The notes below the pieces were generated by a model. That model saw nothing but the letters and a program-made list of their open reading frames with translations. It made no database searches and was not told the DNA's origin. From an uncultured Paracoccaceae bacterium (GTDB lineage: Bacteria; Pseudomonadota; Alphaproteobacteria; Rhodobacterales; Rhodobacteraceae): DNA of 41,808 bases. Position numbers and translations under genes: made by a program. Positions within the stretch are counted from its first letter, which is position 1; the number at the start of each line of letters is the position of its first letter. Positions 24,402 to 34,602 of the stretch are shown here, in pieces. The stretch lies in NCBI GenBank assembly GCA_938016515.1, contig CALILP010000105.1, forward strand, positions 1 to 41,808. The letters are read 5' to 3'.

Positions 24402-27400
24402 ATGATCAAAGCGTTGAAAAAGTTTCTTCAACGCAGCGCTTTTGCGCTGGTGGCGACTGGTATTGCGACAACCGCTTATGCGGGGCCACCTTTTCAGTGT
24501 GACGGAAACATCTATCAGGTGCAGTCCGGACAGTTGCGGATTTTTGATCCGATCACATCAACTTATCAGAACATTGGCCCACAAAACGGCAGCTACAACG
24601 CAACTGGTTTCAACATCCTCGACAATTATGCGTACGCGTCGCAGGGCGGAAATATCATCCGGATCTCTGCTGACGGAACGATCGAGACAGTTTTCAACAT
24701 CGGTTTCGGCAGTTTCTCGGGGGACGTCGACTTTTCCAACAATTATTGGCTGCGTCGTAACAACAGCCGTTATGCGCGTATCGACCTCGCTACCGGCAAC
24801 ATCGTTAACGTGGATTTCACAGGAAGCGGGGGCGGCCCGGCCGATGTGGCTTACGATCAGTTTGGTGGGGAAGAGTTTCTGATAGGCTTTGGTGGCGGGC
24901 GCATTTTCCGGTACAATATCACCAATCAGACCAGAGAGAACTTTGTGGTTCCGGGACTGCCGGGCGGCGGATTTGGGGCCACCTGGACGGATTCGAACGG
25001 CCGCCTGTTCACCTTCAACAATAACAATGGCCTTTTGTATGAGGTCTTCGATTATTTCTCGAACACCCCGACCGTACAGCAAGTTGGTGTGGGCGAGCCT
25101 AGCGGGAACAACGATGGGTTCTCGTGCTCATTGGCACCCTTCCCAAACCTTGCGCCGGTGGCGTTTGACGACAACTTCACAACGCCGATCAATACCGCAT
25201 TCTCTGGCAATGTAATCGCAGACAACGGCAACGGCGCTGATAACGATCCGGACGGCACACCAGTCACGGTCAATACGACGCCCCTGTCTGGCCCATCCAA
25301 CGGCGTTGTAGTTCTAAGCCCGAACGGTGATTTCACCTATACACCAGACGCTGACTTTTTTGGTACGGACGTTTTCGAATATGAAATCACAGATGCAGCT
25401 GGTCTGACCGCAACGGCGTTTGTATTTATAACCGTCGTTGCCAACCCTGACTATGAGATCACCAAAACGCAGACAGCAGGCCCCGCAAATGTCACAGCTG
25501 CTGGCCAGCTGCTGACCTATTCAATCGAGGTCGCGAATACCGGTAATGCGCCACTGACTGACATCATGGTATCCGACACGTTACCTGATGGATCGGCAGC
25601 AACCCTTAGTGGCCCAACCGAAAGCGGAGCCGCAACCAACGTGCCGGGCCGCTTGGACGTGTCAGAGACATGGACCTACACAACCACTTACACCACAACA
25701 CAAGACGACATCGACGCTGGTGGCATTCTTGTGAACGAGGCCGCAGCGACAACCGAGGAAACCGGGCCACTGCCGCGACGTGACACGGCTGAAACGCCTA
25801 TCACGCAAAATCCGTTGCTAAGCATTGTGAAGGACGTTGATCCTGATGTGCTTGGAATGCCGGATACGCTGACCTACACGATCACCGTAGACAATATAGG
25901 TAATCAAAGCCTTACAGGGGTCTCACTGACGGATGTGTTGCTCCAGAATGGTGGTGCACTGCCACTTAGTTCCGGGCCAACACTTGCCGGCGATACAGAC
26001 GGTGACGCAGAGATCGATGTTGATGAGACGTGGGTTTACACTGCCACATTCGATGCCGAGCAGGCGCAGCTGGATTTAGGCGCGGACATCGTCAATACGG
26101 CTACCATTCAGACAGATCAAACTGGACCACAAAGCGACGATGCAGTCACCAGTATTGGGCAAACGCCCAGCTTCATGGTCGACAAAACGTCAAACACAGC
26201 AATCCTGACCACCCCCGGCACAATTGCATATCAGATCGAAGTGGAGAATACGGGTAACGTTTCGATCACCGGGGTGACCCCGACAGACACGGTCACGCAG
26301 GGGGCGGCCACATTGGCGCTGACCAGCGGTTTGGATCTGTCAGGCGACACAGATGGTGACAACCAGATCGACCCGGATGAGACGTGGGTCTACACTGGCA
26401 CCTACGTTGCTGGGCAAGATCAGATTGATAACGGCGCGCCCATCGTGAACGATATCAGTGTGGCAACCAGCAATGCCGGAACCCAGACGGGGCAAACTTC
26501 AACGTCCATCGGTCAGACTCCCAGCTTTTTGATTAACAAATCGGTGAATGAGACAACGATCACTGCTCCGGGCGTCCTGTCGTTCGAAGTGGTGGTGCAA
26601 AACACCGGAAACGTGTCGCTGACAGGCGTCAACTTGACCGACACTCTGACGCAGGGTGCGCCGCTGGGCTTTACGTCTGGGCCAACTTTGTCGGGCGACA
26701 CCAACAATGATACGGTCTTGGACGTCGGTGAGACATGGGTATACGTATCAACTTTTGCGGTGGATCAGCTGCAAATTGATGACGGCGGGAACATCGTCAA
26801 CAACGCCCAGATAGATACAGACCAAACAGGTCCGCAGTCGGCCCAAACCACAACAGAAATCACACAGACCGATGCGATAGCGCTTCTCAAAGACATCGCG
26901 CCGGGTGAGCCTTCCAGCTTCAGTGCCGTCGGCGATACGGTTGATTTTCTGTTTTCCATCACGAATACTGGTAACACGACGCTGCAGCAACCAATCACGA
27001 TTGACGACGATCAGATCGGTAATGGACTGGCTTGTCTCACCACTGATTTGGCGCCCGGCGCCAGTGCCACATGTCTGCAAACGTGGACGGCTGACCTTGA
27101 TGATTTGAACGCGGGCAGTGTCACGAACGTCGCATCGGCGGTTGATGACAACGGGACCCGCAGCGCGGACCAACAAGAGACGGTCACAGCGGTGCAAGAC
27201 CCATCGTTAAGCATTGTCAAAGCAATCGTGCCACCTGTACCGACTGTATTCGCGTCGGGTCAGACCCTGTTCTATGAATACCTTGTGACCAATACGGGGA
27301 ACGTGACCCTGACCGAGATGATTGACGTCGTCGACAATTTGACGTCGGTGTCTTGTCCGGGGTTGCCCGGCGGCGCGTTGATCCCCGGGGATGCGATCAC

Positions 27401-30400
27401 CTGTACCGCCAACTATGTTCTGACCAGCAATGACGAAGAGTTGGGCAGCACCACAAACGTCGCCCGCGCCGAGACGACATTTGATGGCGCGCCAGTCGTG
27501 TCTCCATCGGATACCGCGATCTTCCCGGTTGCGGCCTCGCCGGTGATCGATCTGCAAAAGTCAGCACCCGCTGGCCTGATCATCGACGACACGACCGACA
27601 CGATTACCTACAGCTACCGGATCGAAAATGTGCCCCCGCCTGCACCTGCCATCGGTGCTGCGCTGACCGAGGTGATTTTCATCAATGACAACAAGTTTGT
27701 TGATCCGATCGTCTGTTACGATCCTGACGCACCAAGTGCCGCCGATCCAAACGTCTTAAACGGCTCTTTCCAGCCGGGTGAGGTGTTCATTTGTACAGCG
27801 GAATACACAGTTACGCAGGACGATCTGGATGCTGGTGTTGTGGAAAACGAGGCGACAGCAAACACGATTTTTGCGCCCAGTTCGCCAAACCCGATTGATG
27901 TGACGTCCAACATCGCGACAGAATCCGTACCGGTGGCAACTGCACCCGGACTTGGGGTCGTGAAAACAGTCACTGGTGGTCCAGACCCGGCAGCCGTTGG
28001 GCAGACGATTGACTACGAAATCGTGGCGACCAACACAGGCAACCAGACGCTCAACACCGTGGCACTTAGCGATCCGGCTTTGGGGGCGCTGACCTGCGAT
28101 GTGCCCGCACCAGTGACGTTACTACCCGGTGAGGCGCTGACCTGTGACGGCAGCTATGTCGTGCAGCAAAGCGATCTGGACGCGCAGACTGTTGGCGACG
28201 GTGACACAGCGATCTTTACCAACACGGCAACCGGATCTGCCAATGATCCGGCTGGCGTGGCTATTCCGCCTGTGGATGGCAGTGTTGATCATCCGCTTAC
28301 ACCCGCGGCCCCAAGTGTCGCTGTCCTGAAAGAGCTTTTCCCGGTCCCCGGTGCAGACCCAGCTTACACGGCGGTTGATGATGTGGTGCGCTTTCGTATC
28401 CGGGTGACAAACGACGGGACAATGACGCTGAGCAGCATCGATGTCACCGACAGTCTGGTGGCCGGGACGTGTACGGTCGGGCCATTGGCGCCGGGTGAAA
28501 CGGATGGCACCTGTATTTTTGACTATACTGTCCAGCAAGCGGACATCGATCGCGGGTTTATCGAAAACGTCGGCAGCGCGTCGGCCCAACCGATTGATCC
28601 GGCAGCTGATCCGGTCTTGGGGGATGACACCCTGACATCCGATGGGCCCGCGTTTGCAGGCGCGCTAGAGGTCATCAAAGCAGGCAGCCTTGATCTTGGC
28701 GCGGATGGGATTGCCACTGTAGGAGACGTGATCAGCTACACGATCACTGTCCGCAATACTGGCAACGTGTCGCTGACGAATACGGTTGTGACCGACCCCG
28801 GCGCAGATCAGATCACTGTTGCGGCTGCCAATGACCCCGATGGGGACAACGACATCGACACACTTGCACCGGGTGATGTTGCAACTGCAACAGCCACGCG
28901 GGCATTGACGCAGGACGATATCAACGCGGGCAGCTTTGCAAACACGGCCACGGCAACGGGGCAGGACCCAGCCGGGGACGACGTCTCGGATGCATCTGAC
29001 AGTGCGGACCCTGCAGACGGGCCGGGTGGGGATGATCCGACAGTTACACCAATTCCGCGTGGCCCCGGACTAAGCGTCGACAAAAGCTTTACGGCGGTCA
29101 ATGGCACGGGTGCAGGCGATACGATCACGTATAGCTATCTGGTGCAGAACACAGGCAACGTGACGCTGACCAATGTCACGCTGACCGATGACCATACCAG
29201 CGCAAGCGGCACTGCGACACTGCCTCTTTCAGGCGGCGGGGTCATCGCGACGCTTTTGCCCGGTGCGACGGCAACGCTCACAGCGACCTATGTCGTCACG
29301 CAGGAAGACGTCGATGCTGGTGACACGCTCACAAACATCGTCACCGCGACGGGGAATGGCCCTGCAGGAACACCTGCGGCCACAGATTCCGACACCGAAG
29401 CAGCAGACGTCGAGGCCAGCGATCCAGACCTTGAAGTCATCAAAACGGTCCGCAGCCAAAGCGGCAGCGCAGAAGGCGACGTCGTTGTTTTTGAAGTGGC
29501 ACTGCAAAACACAGGCAACGTTTCGTTGTCGAACATCGCGGTAACAGATAACCTTTCGCGTGCCGACAATACGGTTGTCACGCCTGCGCCGACGCCAGCC
29601 TTCGAAAGTGGTGATGGTGGATTGCCAGGCCAAATCGATGTGGGCGAAACATGGGTCTACACGGTCAGCTATACGTTAACGCAAGACGACATCGACGCAG
29701 GTGGCATCCGCAATTCGGCGACCGGTTTCGGTGATGCGCCAGATGGTACTATGGTGTCAGACGTCTCGGATAACGGCGCGGGTGGCGGCAGTTCACCGAC
29801 GCTGGTCCCCATCACAGCAATGCCTGCGTTAGAGGCGGTCAAGACAATCACCTCTTCAACCATCGTGGTTGGCCAAACGGTGACATTTGAAATCGCGGTC
29901 GAGAACACAGGCAATGTCACATTGTCGAGCGTCAACATCGCCAGCGACACATTGACCCGCGCGGATGGAACGCCCCTTAGCCTGACAGGGCCTACCTTTA
30001 GTGGGGCCGATATGGGATCGCCTGAAGGTGCGTTGATGGTTGGGGAAACCGCGACCTACTCTGCCTCTTATGTCTTGGTACAGGACGACATTGACGCAGG
30101 CGGGATCGAGAATACGGCGACTGCACAGGGCACACCGCCAATCGGCTCACCGGTATCGGATGTCTCGGACGATGCAGGTCCGGGCAGCGACCCGACCGTT
30201 CTGACAATCCCTGCTGATCCACAAATCGATCTTGAAAAACGGCTGATCGGCGGCGGCCCAAGCTTTGACGCAGTCGATGACGTCCTGGAATACGCGTTCG
30301 AGATCACAAACCTCGGAAATGTGACGCTAAGCGCGCCATATGACGTGGCTGACCCGTTGATCACTGACGCAGGTGGCACCATTAGCTGCCCAACGACGGA

Positions 30401-33400
30401 CCTTGCGCCGGGGGCCAGCCTGACCTGTACCGGCAACTATAGCGTCACCCAAGAAGACTTGGATGCAGGGCAGGTGGACAACACCGCCACCGCAACTGTC
30501 GGCGACGCTGACCCGGTCGACGCAAGCGAAACGGTTCCGGCGGTCCAAACGCCAGAACTGGATATGATCAAAACACCGGACTTGATCGAAGCCGAAGACT
30601 TCATCGTCGGCGCGGTTGTCACCTATACGTTCACAACAACCAATACAGGCAACGTCACGATCACAGACGCGATCACCATTGATGACAGCCTGATCGATCC
30701 GGCTGATATCTCTTGCGACCCTTTCCCGACAAATGGTCTAGCGCCGGGCGACAGCTATGAATGCACAGGCAGCTACACGGTCACAACTGATGATGTGCAA
30801 ATCGCAGTTGTCACAAACCTGGCGACGGCCAGCGCTGGGCCGACGACGTCACCGATTGCCTCAGCGACGATCCCGAATGATGGCGTCCCGGCTTTGACGC
30901 TGGACAAAGAGCTGATCACATCACGTCAGCCAGACGGGACAGATACCGGCGGGACAACCTTTGATGAAGTTGGTGATCAGCTAGAGTATCGCTTTACCGT
31001 CACGAACACGGGTCAGGTCAGTTTCGCCAATGACATCACGGTCACAGACACCTACTTTACGGACCCGATTGTCTGTTACGTGCCGGACGCAAGCAATCCA
31101 GACCTGACGCCCGGAGAAAGCATCGACTGTACGGCCACCTATCCTGTGACCCAGGATGACCTTGATGCGGGCGCTGTGGTGAACGAGGCCTTCGCGCGGA
31201 CTGAATTCGGGTCCATTCCAACGATTGTGCAATCCACGCCGGATACGGAAACCACCTTGGTTGATGCAGACCCAATGGTCTCTATCCTGAAAGAAGCGGA
31301 CCGCACAGACTTTGCGGCCATCGATGAAGTAGTGACCTATGATTTCACGGTCACAAACACAGGCAACCAGACGCTGACATCAGTCATGGTCAGTGACCCC
31401 CTGATCCCCGGCCTGATCTGCGAGGCGGCAACCTTGGCAGTTGACGAGGTGCTGACCTGCTCTGCGCCTTACACGATCACACAGGCTGATATCGACCGTG
31501 GTTTCGTCACGAACAGCGCCACTGCGTCCGGGATTGACCCGACAGGGGCAGGAATCCCGCCTGTTGCTGGCGACGTCACCATTGATGGGCCCAGCGTGCC
31601 GCCTACCTTGGACCTTGCCAAGATCGCAAACCCGGACCCCTTCGGCGGTGTTGGAACAGCGATTGCCTATACCTTCGCGGTGACAAACACGAGCATCTAC
31701 ACGCTGTCAGACATCACCGTCACCGACTTCCTGCCGGGTGAAGCACTTCCTTTCACCTGTGATATCGCAACACTGGCGCCCGGTGCTGTTGACCAGTCCT
31801 GTCAGGTTGTCATCGAGGTCACGCAGGCCATGGTCGACGATGGAGAACTGGAAAACACAGCCACTGCTGAAGGGCAGGACCCATTTGGCAACACCGCCGA
31901 GGCGACGGACACTATCGTCACGGATGGCCCAGACGAAGATCCGTCACTCAATGCAACCAAGCTGGCCAATGTTCCGGCCACGACGTTGGGCACGCAGATC
32001 ACCTTTACGCTGGTCCTTGAAAACACGGGGAACGTGACAATTGCGGCTGTGGTTCTGACCGACACGATGTTGCGTAACGATGGAACGCCCTTGTCACTGG
32101 ACGGACCCTTTGTACGGCTGTCGGGAGACACGAACGCAGACAACCGGATACAACCAACCGAGACGTGGACCTTTGAGGCCCCCTACACAATCACCCAAGA
32201 CGACATCAACGCAGGTGGCTTCAGCAACATTGTCGACGTGCAGGGGCTGTCGCCCAGCGGGGCTACAGTGACAGACCGGGCTGACAACGGTGACGACAGC
32301 GACGGCAACACCACAGATGATCCGACAATGGTGCCGATCACAACCGATCCGGTGCTGAATGTCACCAAGACGATCACGACCACAGGTGCGATGCCCGGTG
32401 ACGAAGTGATCTTTGAAATTCAGGCGGCCAATACCGGCAACGTCGATATCTTCAACGCAACACCTACAGATACTCTAACCCGCAGCGACGGCACCGATCT
32501 GACGGCAGATATCACCGGCCCAACCCGCACAGTGAACCCAACGGATGCCGGGGATACCACCCTTTCTCCGGGCGAGTATTGGAGTTGGGAGGTCGCCTAT
32601 ACCCTCACGCAAGACGACATCGACGCGGGCGGAATTTCCAACGTGGCCAGTGTCACAGGTGAAGACATCGGCGGGGAAAGCGTGACTGACATTGCGGACA
32701 ACGGCGACGATGGGGACGGGAACATCACGGATGATCCAACAGTCCTGCTGATCCCGGCAACACCGGCAATTGAGGCTGTCAAAACCGTCACCGAACTTGG
32801 TGAAGCTGCTGGCGATCTGGCCGAATTCACAGTTGTTGTGACCAACACAGGCAACGTCACACTGTCTGATCTGACGCTTGCAGATACGATGACCAACCTT
32901 GCAGGGGACCCGATTGACCCAGCAGACTTTACTGTCAGCGATCCGGGTGTCGCGTCCTTGGGCGTCGGGGCCGAGGCGATATACACAATCCGTTACACGC
33001 TCACGCAGGCGGATGTGGACGCAGGCGGGCTGAGCAACACGGCGACGGCCACCGGCACGACGCCCGGCGGCCTTGATCTGAGCGATATCTCGGATGATGG
33101 CGACGATACGGACGGCAATACATTTGACGATCCAACGCTGGCGTTGATCGCGGCGAATGGCAGTCTGGTTGCGGCAAAATCAGCAGAGCTGCCAACGCGG
33201 ATCGGGCCTGACCTGTTCGAAGTCACCTTCACGATGACCATCAGCAACACGGGCAACGTGACCCTGACCGACCTCGCGGCCGAAGATGGGCTGCTGCCGT
33301 TCCTGGGGTCGGCAGAACTGGTGCAGGTCAATGAACCGGTTGTCAGCGGCTTTACGACCGGGGCAGCAAACCCACTTTATGATGGCATTGATACCATCAA

Positions 33401-34601
33401 TATGCTGACCGATGGGGCGACCTTGGCGCCGGGCCTTACCGGTACGATCTTGCTGACTTTGCAATACAATACGCAGTCAGGGCCATTGGGCGGGACCAAT
33501 ACGCTTGTTGTGTCGTCCAACGAAACGCCTGAGCAAGCGGTCGCGGTGGCCTCGATCTCTGACGTGGCCCCGGCAGATGTGCTGGCCACTAAGACTGCAA
33601 CGCCATCGTCTGCACTGCTGGGTGACACAATCACCTACACACTGACGTTCCTGAACCGGTTGGAAACGGCAGAGGAAAACCTGACCGTGATCGATGAACT
33701 GCCAGCAGGGATCGTCTACACACCGGGAACAGCCGTGGTTGATGATGTGGCGCTGGAACCAGTGATCAACGGTCGTCGACTGGAATGGTCGCCACTTGCG
33801 TTGGCGCAGAACGGAACGATCACGATTACCTTTGATGCGCGTCTGGCGACCGGGACACCGGGCGAATACGTCAACCGTACGTGGGCGCAGGATGCGGGAG
33901 GCAACGTCGTCTCCAACGTGGCAACTGCCACTGTGGCGCGGCGTCCAGAGGCGGTGTTCGATTGCGCAGACATCATTGGCAAGGTCTTTGATGACCGCAA
34001 CCAGAACGGCTATCAGGACGGCATCGAAGAGGACCGTGCAGCCATCACGGTGCAGGACTATTTCAGCGACAAGTTCGAACGCCCCGAGGGCCCAAAGGGC
34101 GAACCGGGCTTGCCGGGAGTCCGCTTGGCCACCGTAGACGGCACGCTGATCACAACGGATGAATTTGGCCGCTTTAGCGTTCCGTGCGCGGAATTGCCTG
34201 CAGCAATCGGATCAAACTTCCAGCTGAAACTGGACGAACGGACCTTGCCCACAGGCTACAACGTCACCACCGAAAACCCGCGCAACGTGCGGGTCACACC
34301 GGGCCGCATGACGCGTCTGAACTTTGGGGCCACGCTGTCCAATCTGGTCGAGATTGACCTGACCGCAGCGGCTTTTAACGGGTCGGCCATGAACGGAGAT
34401 CTGCAAGCCTATCTGCCGGTCATCGTGCGCGAACTGTCGAAAGAGGCCTCGATCCTGCGGCTGACTTACTACCGCAACGGCGAAGATCCGGGGCTTGCAA
34501 ATGCGCGGCTTGATACGCTGGAAACAGCGCTGCGGCAGCTGTGGGCGCAAAGCAATCGACCCCGACTGACCATCGAACGTACCATGCATAGGGTTCAATA
34601 A
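24402..34601 (+). CDS. Giant exported surface protein with 23 Ig-like (DUF11/DUF7507) repeats and SdrD-B-like C-terminus
   Basis: A 3399-residue protein. Residues 1-27 are a Sec signal peptide (ending TTAYA). Residues 28-249 look like a beta-propeller-type DUF6923 domain (GNIYQVQSGQLRIFDPIT, NIIRISADGTIETVFNIG, RIFRYNITNQT). Residues 250-347 are a cadherin-like/tandem-95 domain (FDDNFTTPINTAFSGNV, GDFTYTPDADFFGTDVFEY). Residues 348-3183 are 23 repeats of about 123 residues, each with a Lys-x start (e.g. LSIVKDVDP), a central NTGNVTLTxVxxTD and the late TQDDIDAGxxxNTATA. Residues from 3184 contain an SdrD-B-like unit (IIGKVFDDRNQNGYQDGIEED, FQLKLDERTLPTGYNVTTEN), then a conserved tail (LRLTYYRNGED...LRQLWAQ). 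Its stop is one base from the next ATG, so the outer-membrane barrel is a partner. Probably a long surface stalk or adhesin. Confidence 0.85.
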   Translation: MIKALKKFLQRSAFALVATGIATTAYAGPPFQCDGNIYQVQSGQLRIFDPITSTYQNIGPQNGSYNATGFNILDNYAYASQGGNIIRISADGTIETVFNIGFGSFSGDVDFSNNYWLRRNNSRYARIDLATGNIVNVDFTGSGGGPADVAYDQFGGEEFLIGFGGGRIFRYNITNQTRENFVVPGLPGGGFGATWTDSNGRLFTFNNNNGLLYEVFDYFSNTPTVQQVGVGEPSGNNDGFSCSLAPFPNLAPVAFDDNFTTPINTAFSGNVIADNGNGADNDPDGTPVTVNTTPLSGPSNGVVVLSPNGDFTYTPDADFFGTDVFEYEITDAAGLTATAFVFITVVANPDYEITKTQTAGPANVTAAGQLLTYSIEVANTGNAPLTDIMVSDTLPDGSAATLSGPTESGAATNVPGRLDVSETWTYTTTYTTTQDDIDAGGILVNEAAATTEETGPLPRRDTAETPITQNPLLSIVKDVDPDVLGMPDTLTYTITVDNIGNQSLTGVSLTDVLLQNGGALPLSSGPTLAGDTDGDAEIDVDETWVYTATFDAEQAQLDLGADIVNTATIQTDQTGPQSDDAVTSIGQTPSFMVDKTSNTAILTTPGTIAYQIEVENTGNVSITGVTPTDTVTQGAATLALTSGLDLSGDTDGDNQIDPDETWVYTGTYVAGQDQIDNGAPIVNDISVATSNAGTQTGQTSTSIGQTPSFLINKSVNETTITAPGVLSFEVVVQNTGNVSLTGVNLTDTLTQGAPLGFTSGPTLSGDTNNDTVLDVGETWVYVSTFAVDQLQIDDGGNIVNNAQIDTDQTGPQSAQTTTEITQTDAIALLKDIAPGEPSSFSAVGDTVDFLFSITNTGNTTLQQPITIDDDQIGNGLACLTTDLAPGASATCLQTWTADLDDLNAGSVTNVASAVDDNGTRSADQQETVTAVQDPSLSIVKAIVPPVPTVFASGQTLFYEYLVTNTGNVTLTEMIDVVDNLTSVSCPGLPGGALIPGDAITCTANYVLTSNDEELGSTTNVARAETTFDGAPVVSPSDTAIFPVAASPVIDLQKSAPAGLIIDDTTDTITYSYRIENVPPPAPAIGAALTEVIFINDNKFVDPIVCYDPDAPSAADPNVLNGSFQPGEVFICTAEYTVTQDDLDAGVVENEATANTIFAPSSPNPIDVTSNIATESVPVATAPGLGVVKTVTGGPDPAAVGQTIDYEIVATNTGNQTLNTVALSDPALGALTCDVPAPVTLLPGEALTCDGSYVVQQSDLDAQTVGDGDTAIFTNTATGSANDPAGVAIPPVDGSVDHPLTPAAPSVAVLKELFPVPGADPAYTAVDDVVRFRIRVTNDGTMTLSSIDVTDSLVAGTCTVGPLAPGETDGTCIFDYTVQQADIDRGFIENVGSASAQPIDPAADPVLGDDTLTSDGPAFAGALEVIKAGSLDLGADGIATVGDVISYTITVRNTGNVSLTNTVVTDPGADQITVAAANDPDGDNDIDTLAPGDVATATATRALTQDDINAGSFANTATATGQDPAGDDVSDASDSADPADGPGGDDPTVTPIPRGPGLSVDKSFTAVNGTGAGDTITYSYLVQNTGNVTLTNVTLTDDHTSASGTATLPLSGGGVIATLLPGATATLTATYVVTQEDVDAGDTLTNIVTATGNGPAGTPAATDSDTEAADVEASDPDLEVIKTVRSQSGSAEGDVVVFEVALQNTGNVSLSNIAVTDNLSRADNTVVTPAPTPAFESGDGGLPGQIDVGETWVYTVSYTLTQDDIDAGGIRNSATGFGDAPDGTMVSDVSDNGAGGGSSPTLVPITAMPALEAVKTITSSTIVVGQTVTFEIAVENTGNVTLSSVNIASDTLTRADGTPLSLTGPTFSGADMGSPEGALMVGETATYSASYVLVQDDIDAGGIENTATAQGTPPIGSPVSDVSDDAGPGSDPTVLTIPADPQIDLEKRLIGGGPSFDAVDDVLEYAFEITNLGNVTLSAPYDVADPLITDAGGTISCPTTDLAPGASLTCTGNYSVTQEDLDAGQVDNTATATVGDADPVDASETVPAVQTPELDMIKTPDLIEAEDFIVGAVVTYTFTTTNTGNVTITDAITIDDSLIDPADISCDPFPTNGLAPGDSYECTGSYTVTTDDVQIAVVTNLATASAGPTTSPIASATIPNDGVPALTLDKELITSRQPDGTDTGGTTFDEVGDQLEYRFTVTNTGQVSFANDITVTDTYFTDPIVCYVPDASNPDLTPGESIDCTATYPVTQDDLDAGAVVNEAFARTEFGSIPTIVQSTPDTETTLVDADPMVSILKEADRTDFAAIDEVVTYDFTVTNTGNQTLTSVMVSDPLIPGLICEAATLAVDEVLTCSAPYTITQADIDRGFVTNSATASGIDPTGAGIPPVAGDVTIDGPSVPPTLDLAKIANPDPFGGVGTAIAYTFAVTNTSIYTLSDITVTDFLPGEALPFTCDIATLAPGAVDQSCQVVIEVTQAMVDDGELENTATAEGQDPFGNTAEATDTIVTDGPDEDPSLNATKLANVPATTLGTQITFTLVLENTGNVTIAAVVLTDTMLRNDGTPLSLDGPFVRLSGDTNADNRIQPTETWTFEAPYTITQDDINAGGFSNIVDVQGLSPSGATVTDRADNGDDSDGNTTDDPTMVPITTDPVLNVTKTITTTGAMPGDEVIFEIQAANTGNVDIFNATPTDTLTRSDGTDLTADITGPTRTVNPTDAGDTTLSPGEYWSWEVAYTLTQDDIDAGGISNVASVTGEDIGGESVTDIADNGDDGDGNITDDPTVLLIPATPAIEAVKTVTELGEAAGDLAEFTVVVTNTGNVTLSDLTLADTMTNLAGDPIDPADFTVSDPGVASLGVGAEAIYTIRYTLTQADVDAGGLSNTATATGTTPGGLDLSDISDDGDDTDGNTFDDPTLALIAANGSLVAAKSAELPTRIGPDLFEVTFTMTISNTGNVTLTDLAAEDGLLPFLGSAELVQVNEPVVSGFTTGAANPLYDGIDTINMLTDGATLAPGLTGTILLTLQYNTQSGPLGGTNTLVVSSNETPEQAVAVASISDVAPADVLATKTATPSSALLGDTITYTLTFLNRLETAEENLTVIDELPAGIVYTPGTAVVDDVALEPVINGRRLEWSPLALAQNGTITITFDARLATGTPGEYVNRTWAQDAGGNVVSNVATATVARRPEAVFDCADIIGKVFDDRNQNGYQDGIEEDRAAITVQDYFSDKFERPEGPKGEPGLPGVRLATVDGTLITTDEFGRFSVPCAELPAAIGSNFQLKLDERTLPTGYNVTTENPRNVRVTPGRMTRLNFGATLSNLVEIDLTAAAFNGSAMNGDLQAYLPVIVRELSKEASILRLTYYRNGEDPGLANARLDTLETALRQLWAQSNRPRLTIERTMHRVQ
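25443..33950 (+). repeat. 23 tandem Ig-like repeats in the giant surface gene
   Basis: The 8.5-kb stretch codes for 23 units averaging 123 residues. The last unit (from about 33567, APADVLATKTATPSS) is a more classic DUF11 form with VIDELPAGIVYTPGT. Several units contain cysteine pairs around LAPGxxxxC, which could form disulfides outside the cell. The units are clearly homologous but have drifted, so no long identical DNA blocks are seen. Confidence 0.85.
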
Positions 34602-34602
34602 G

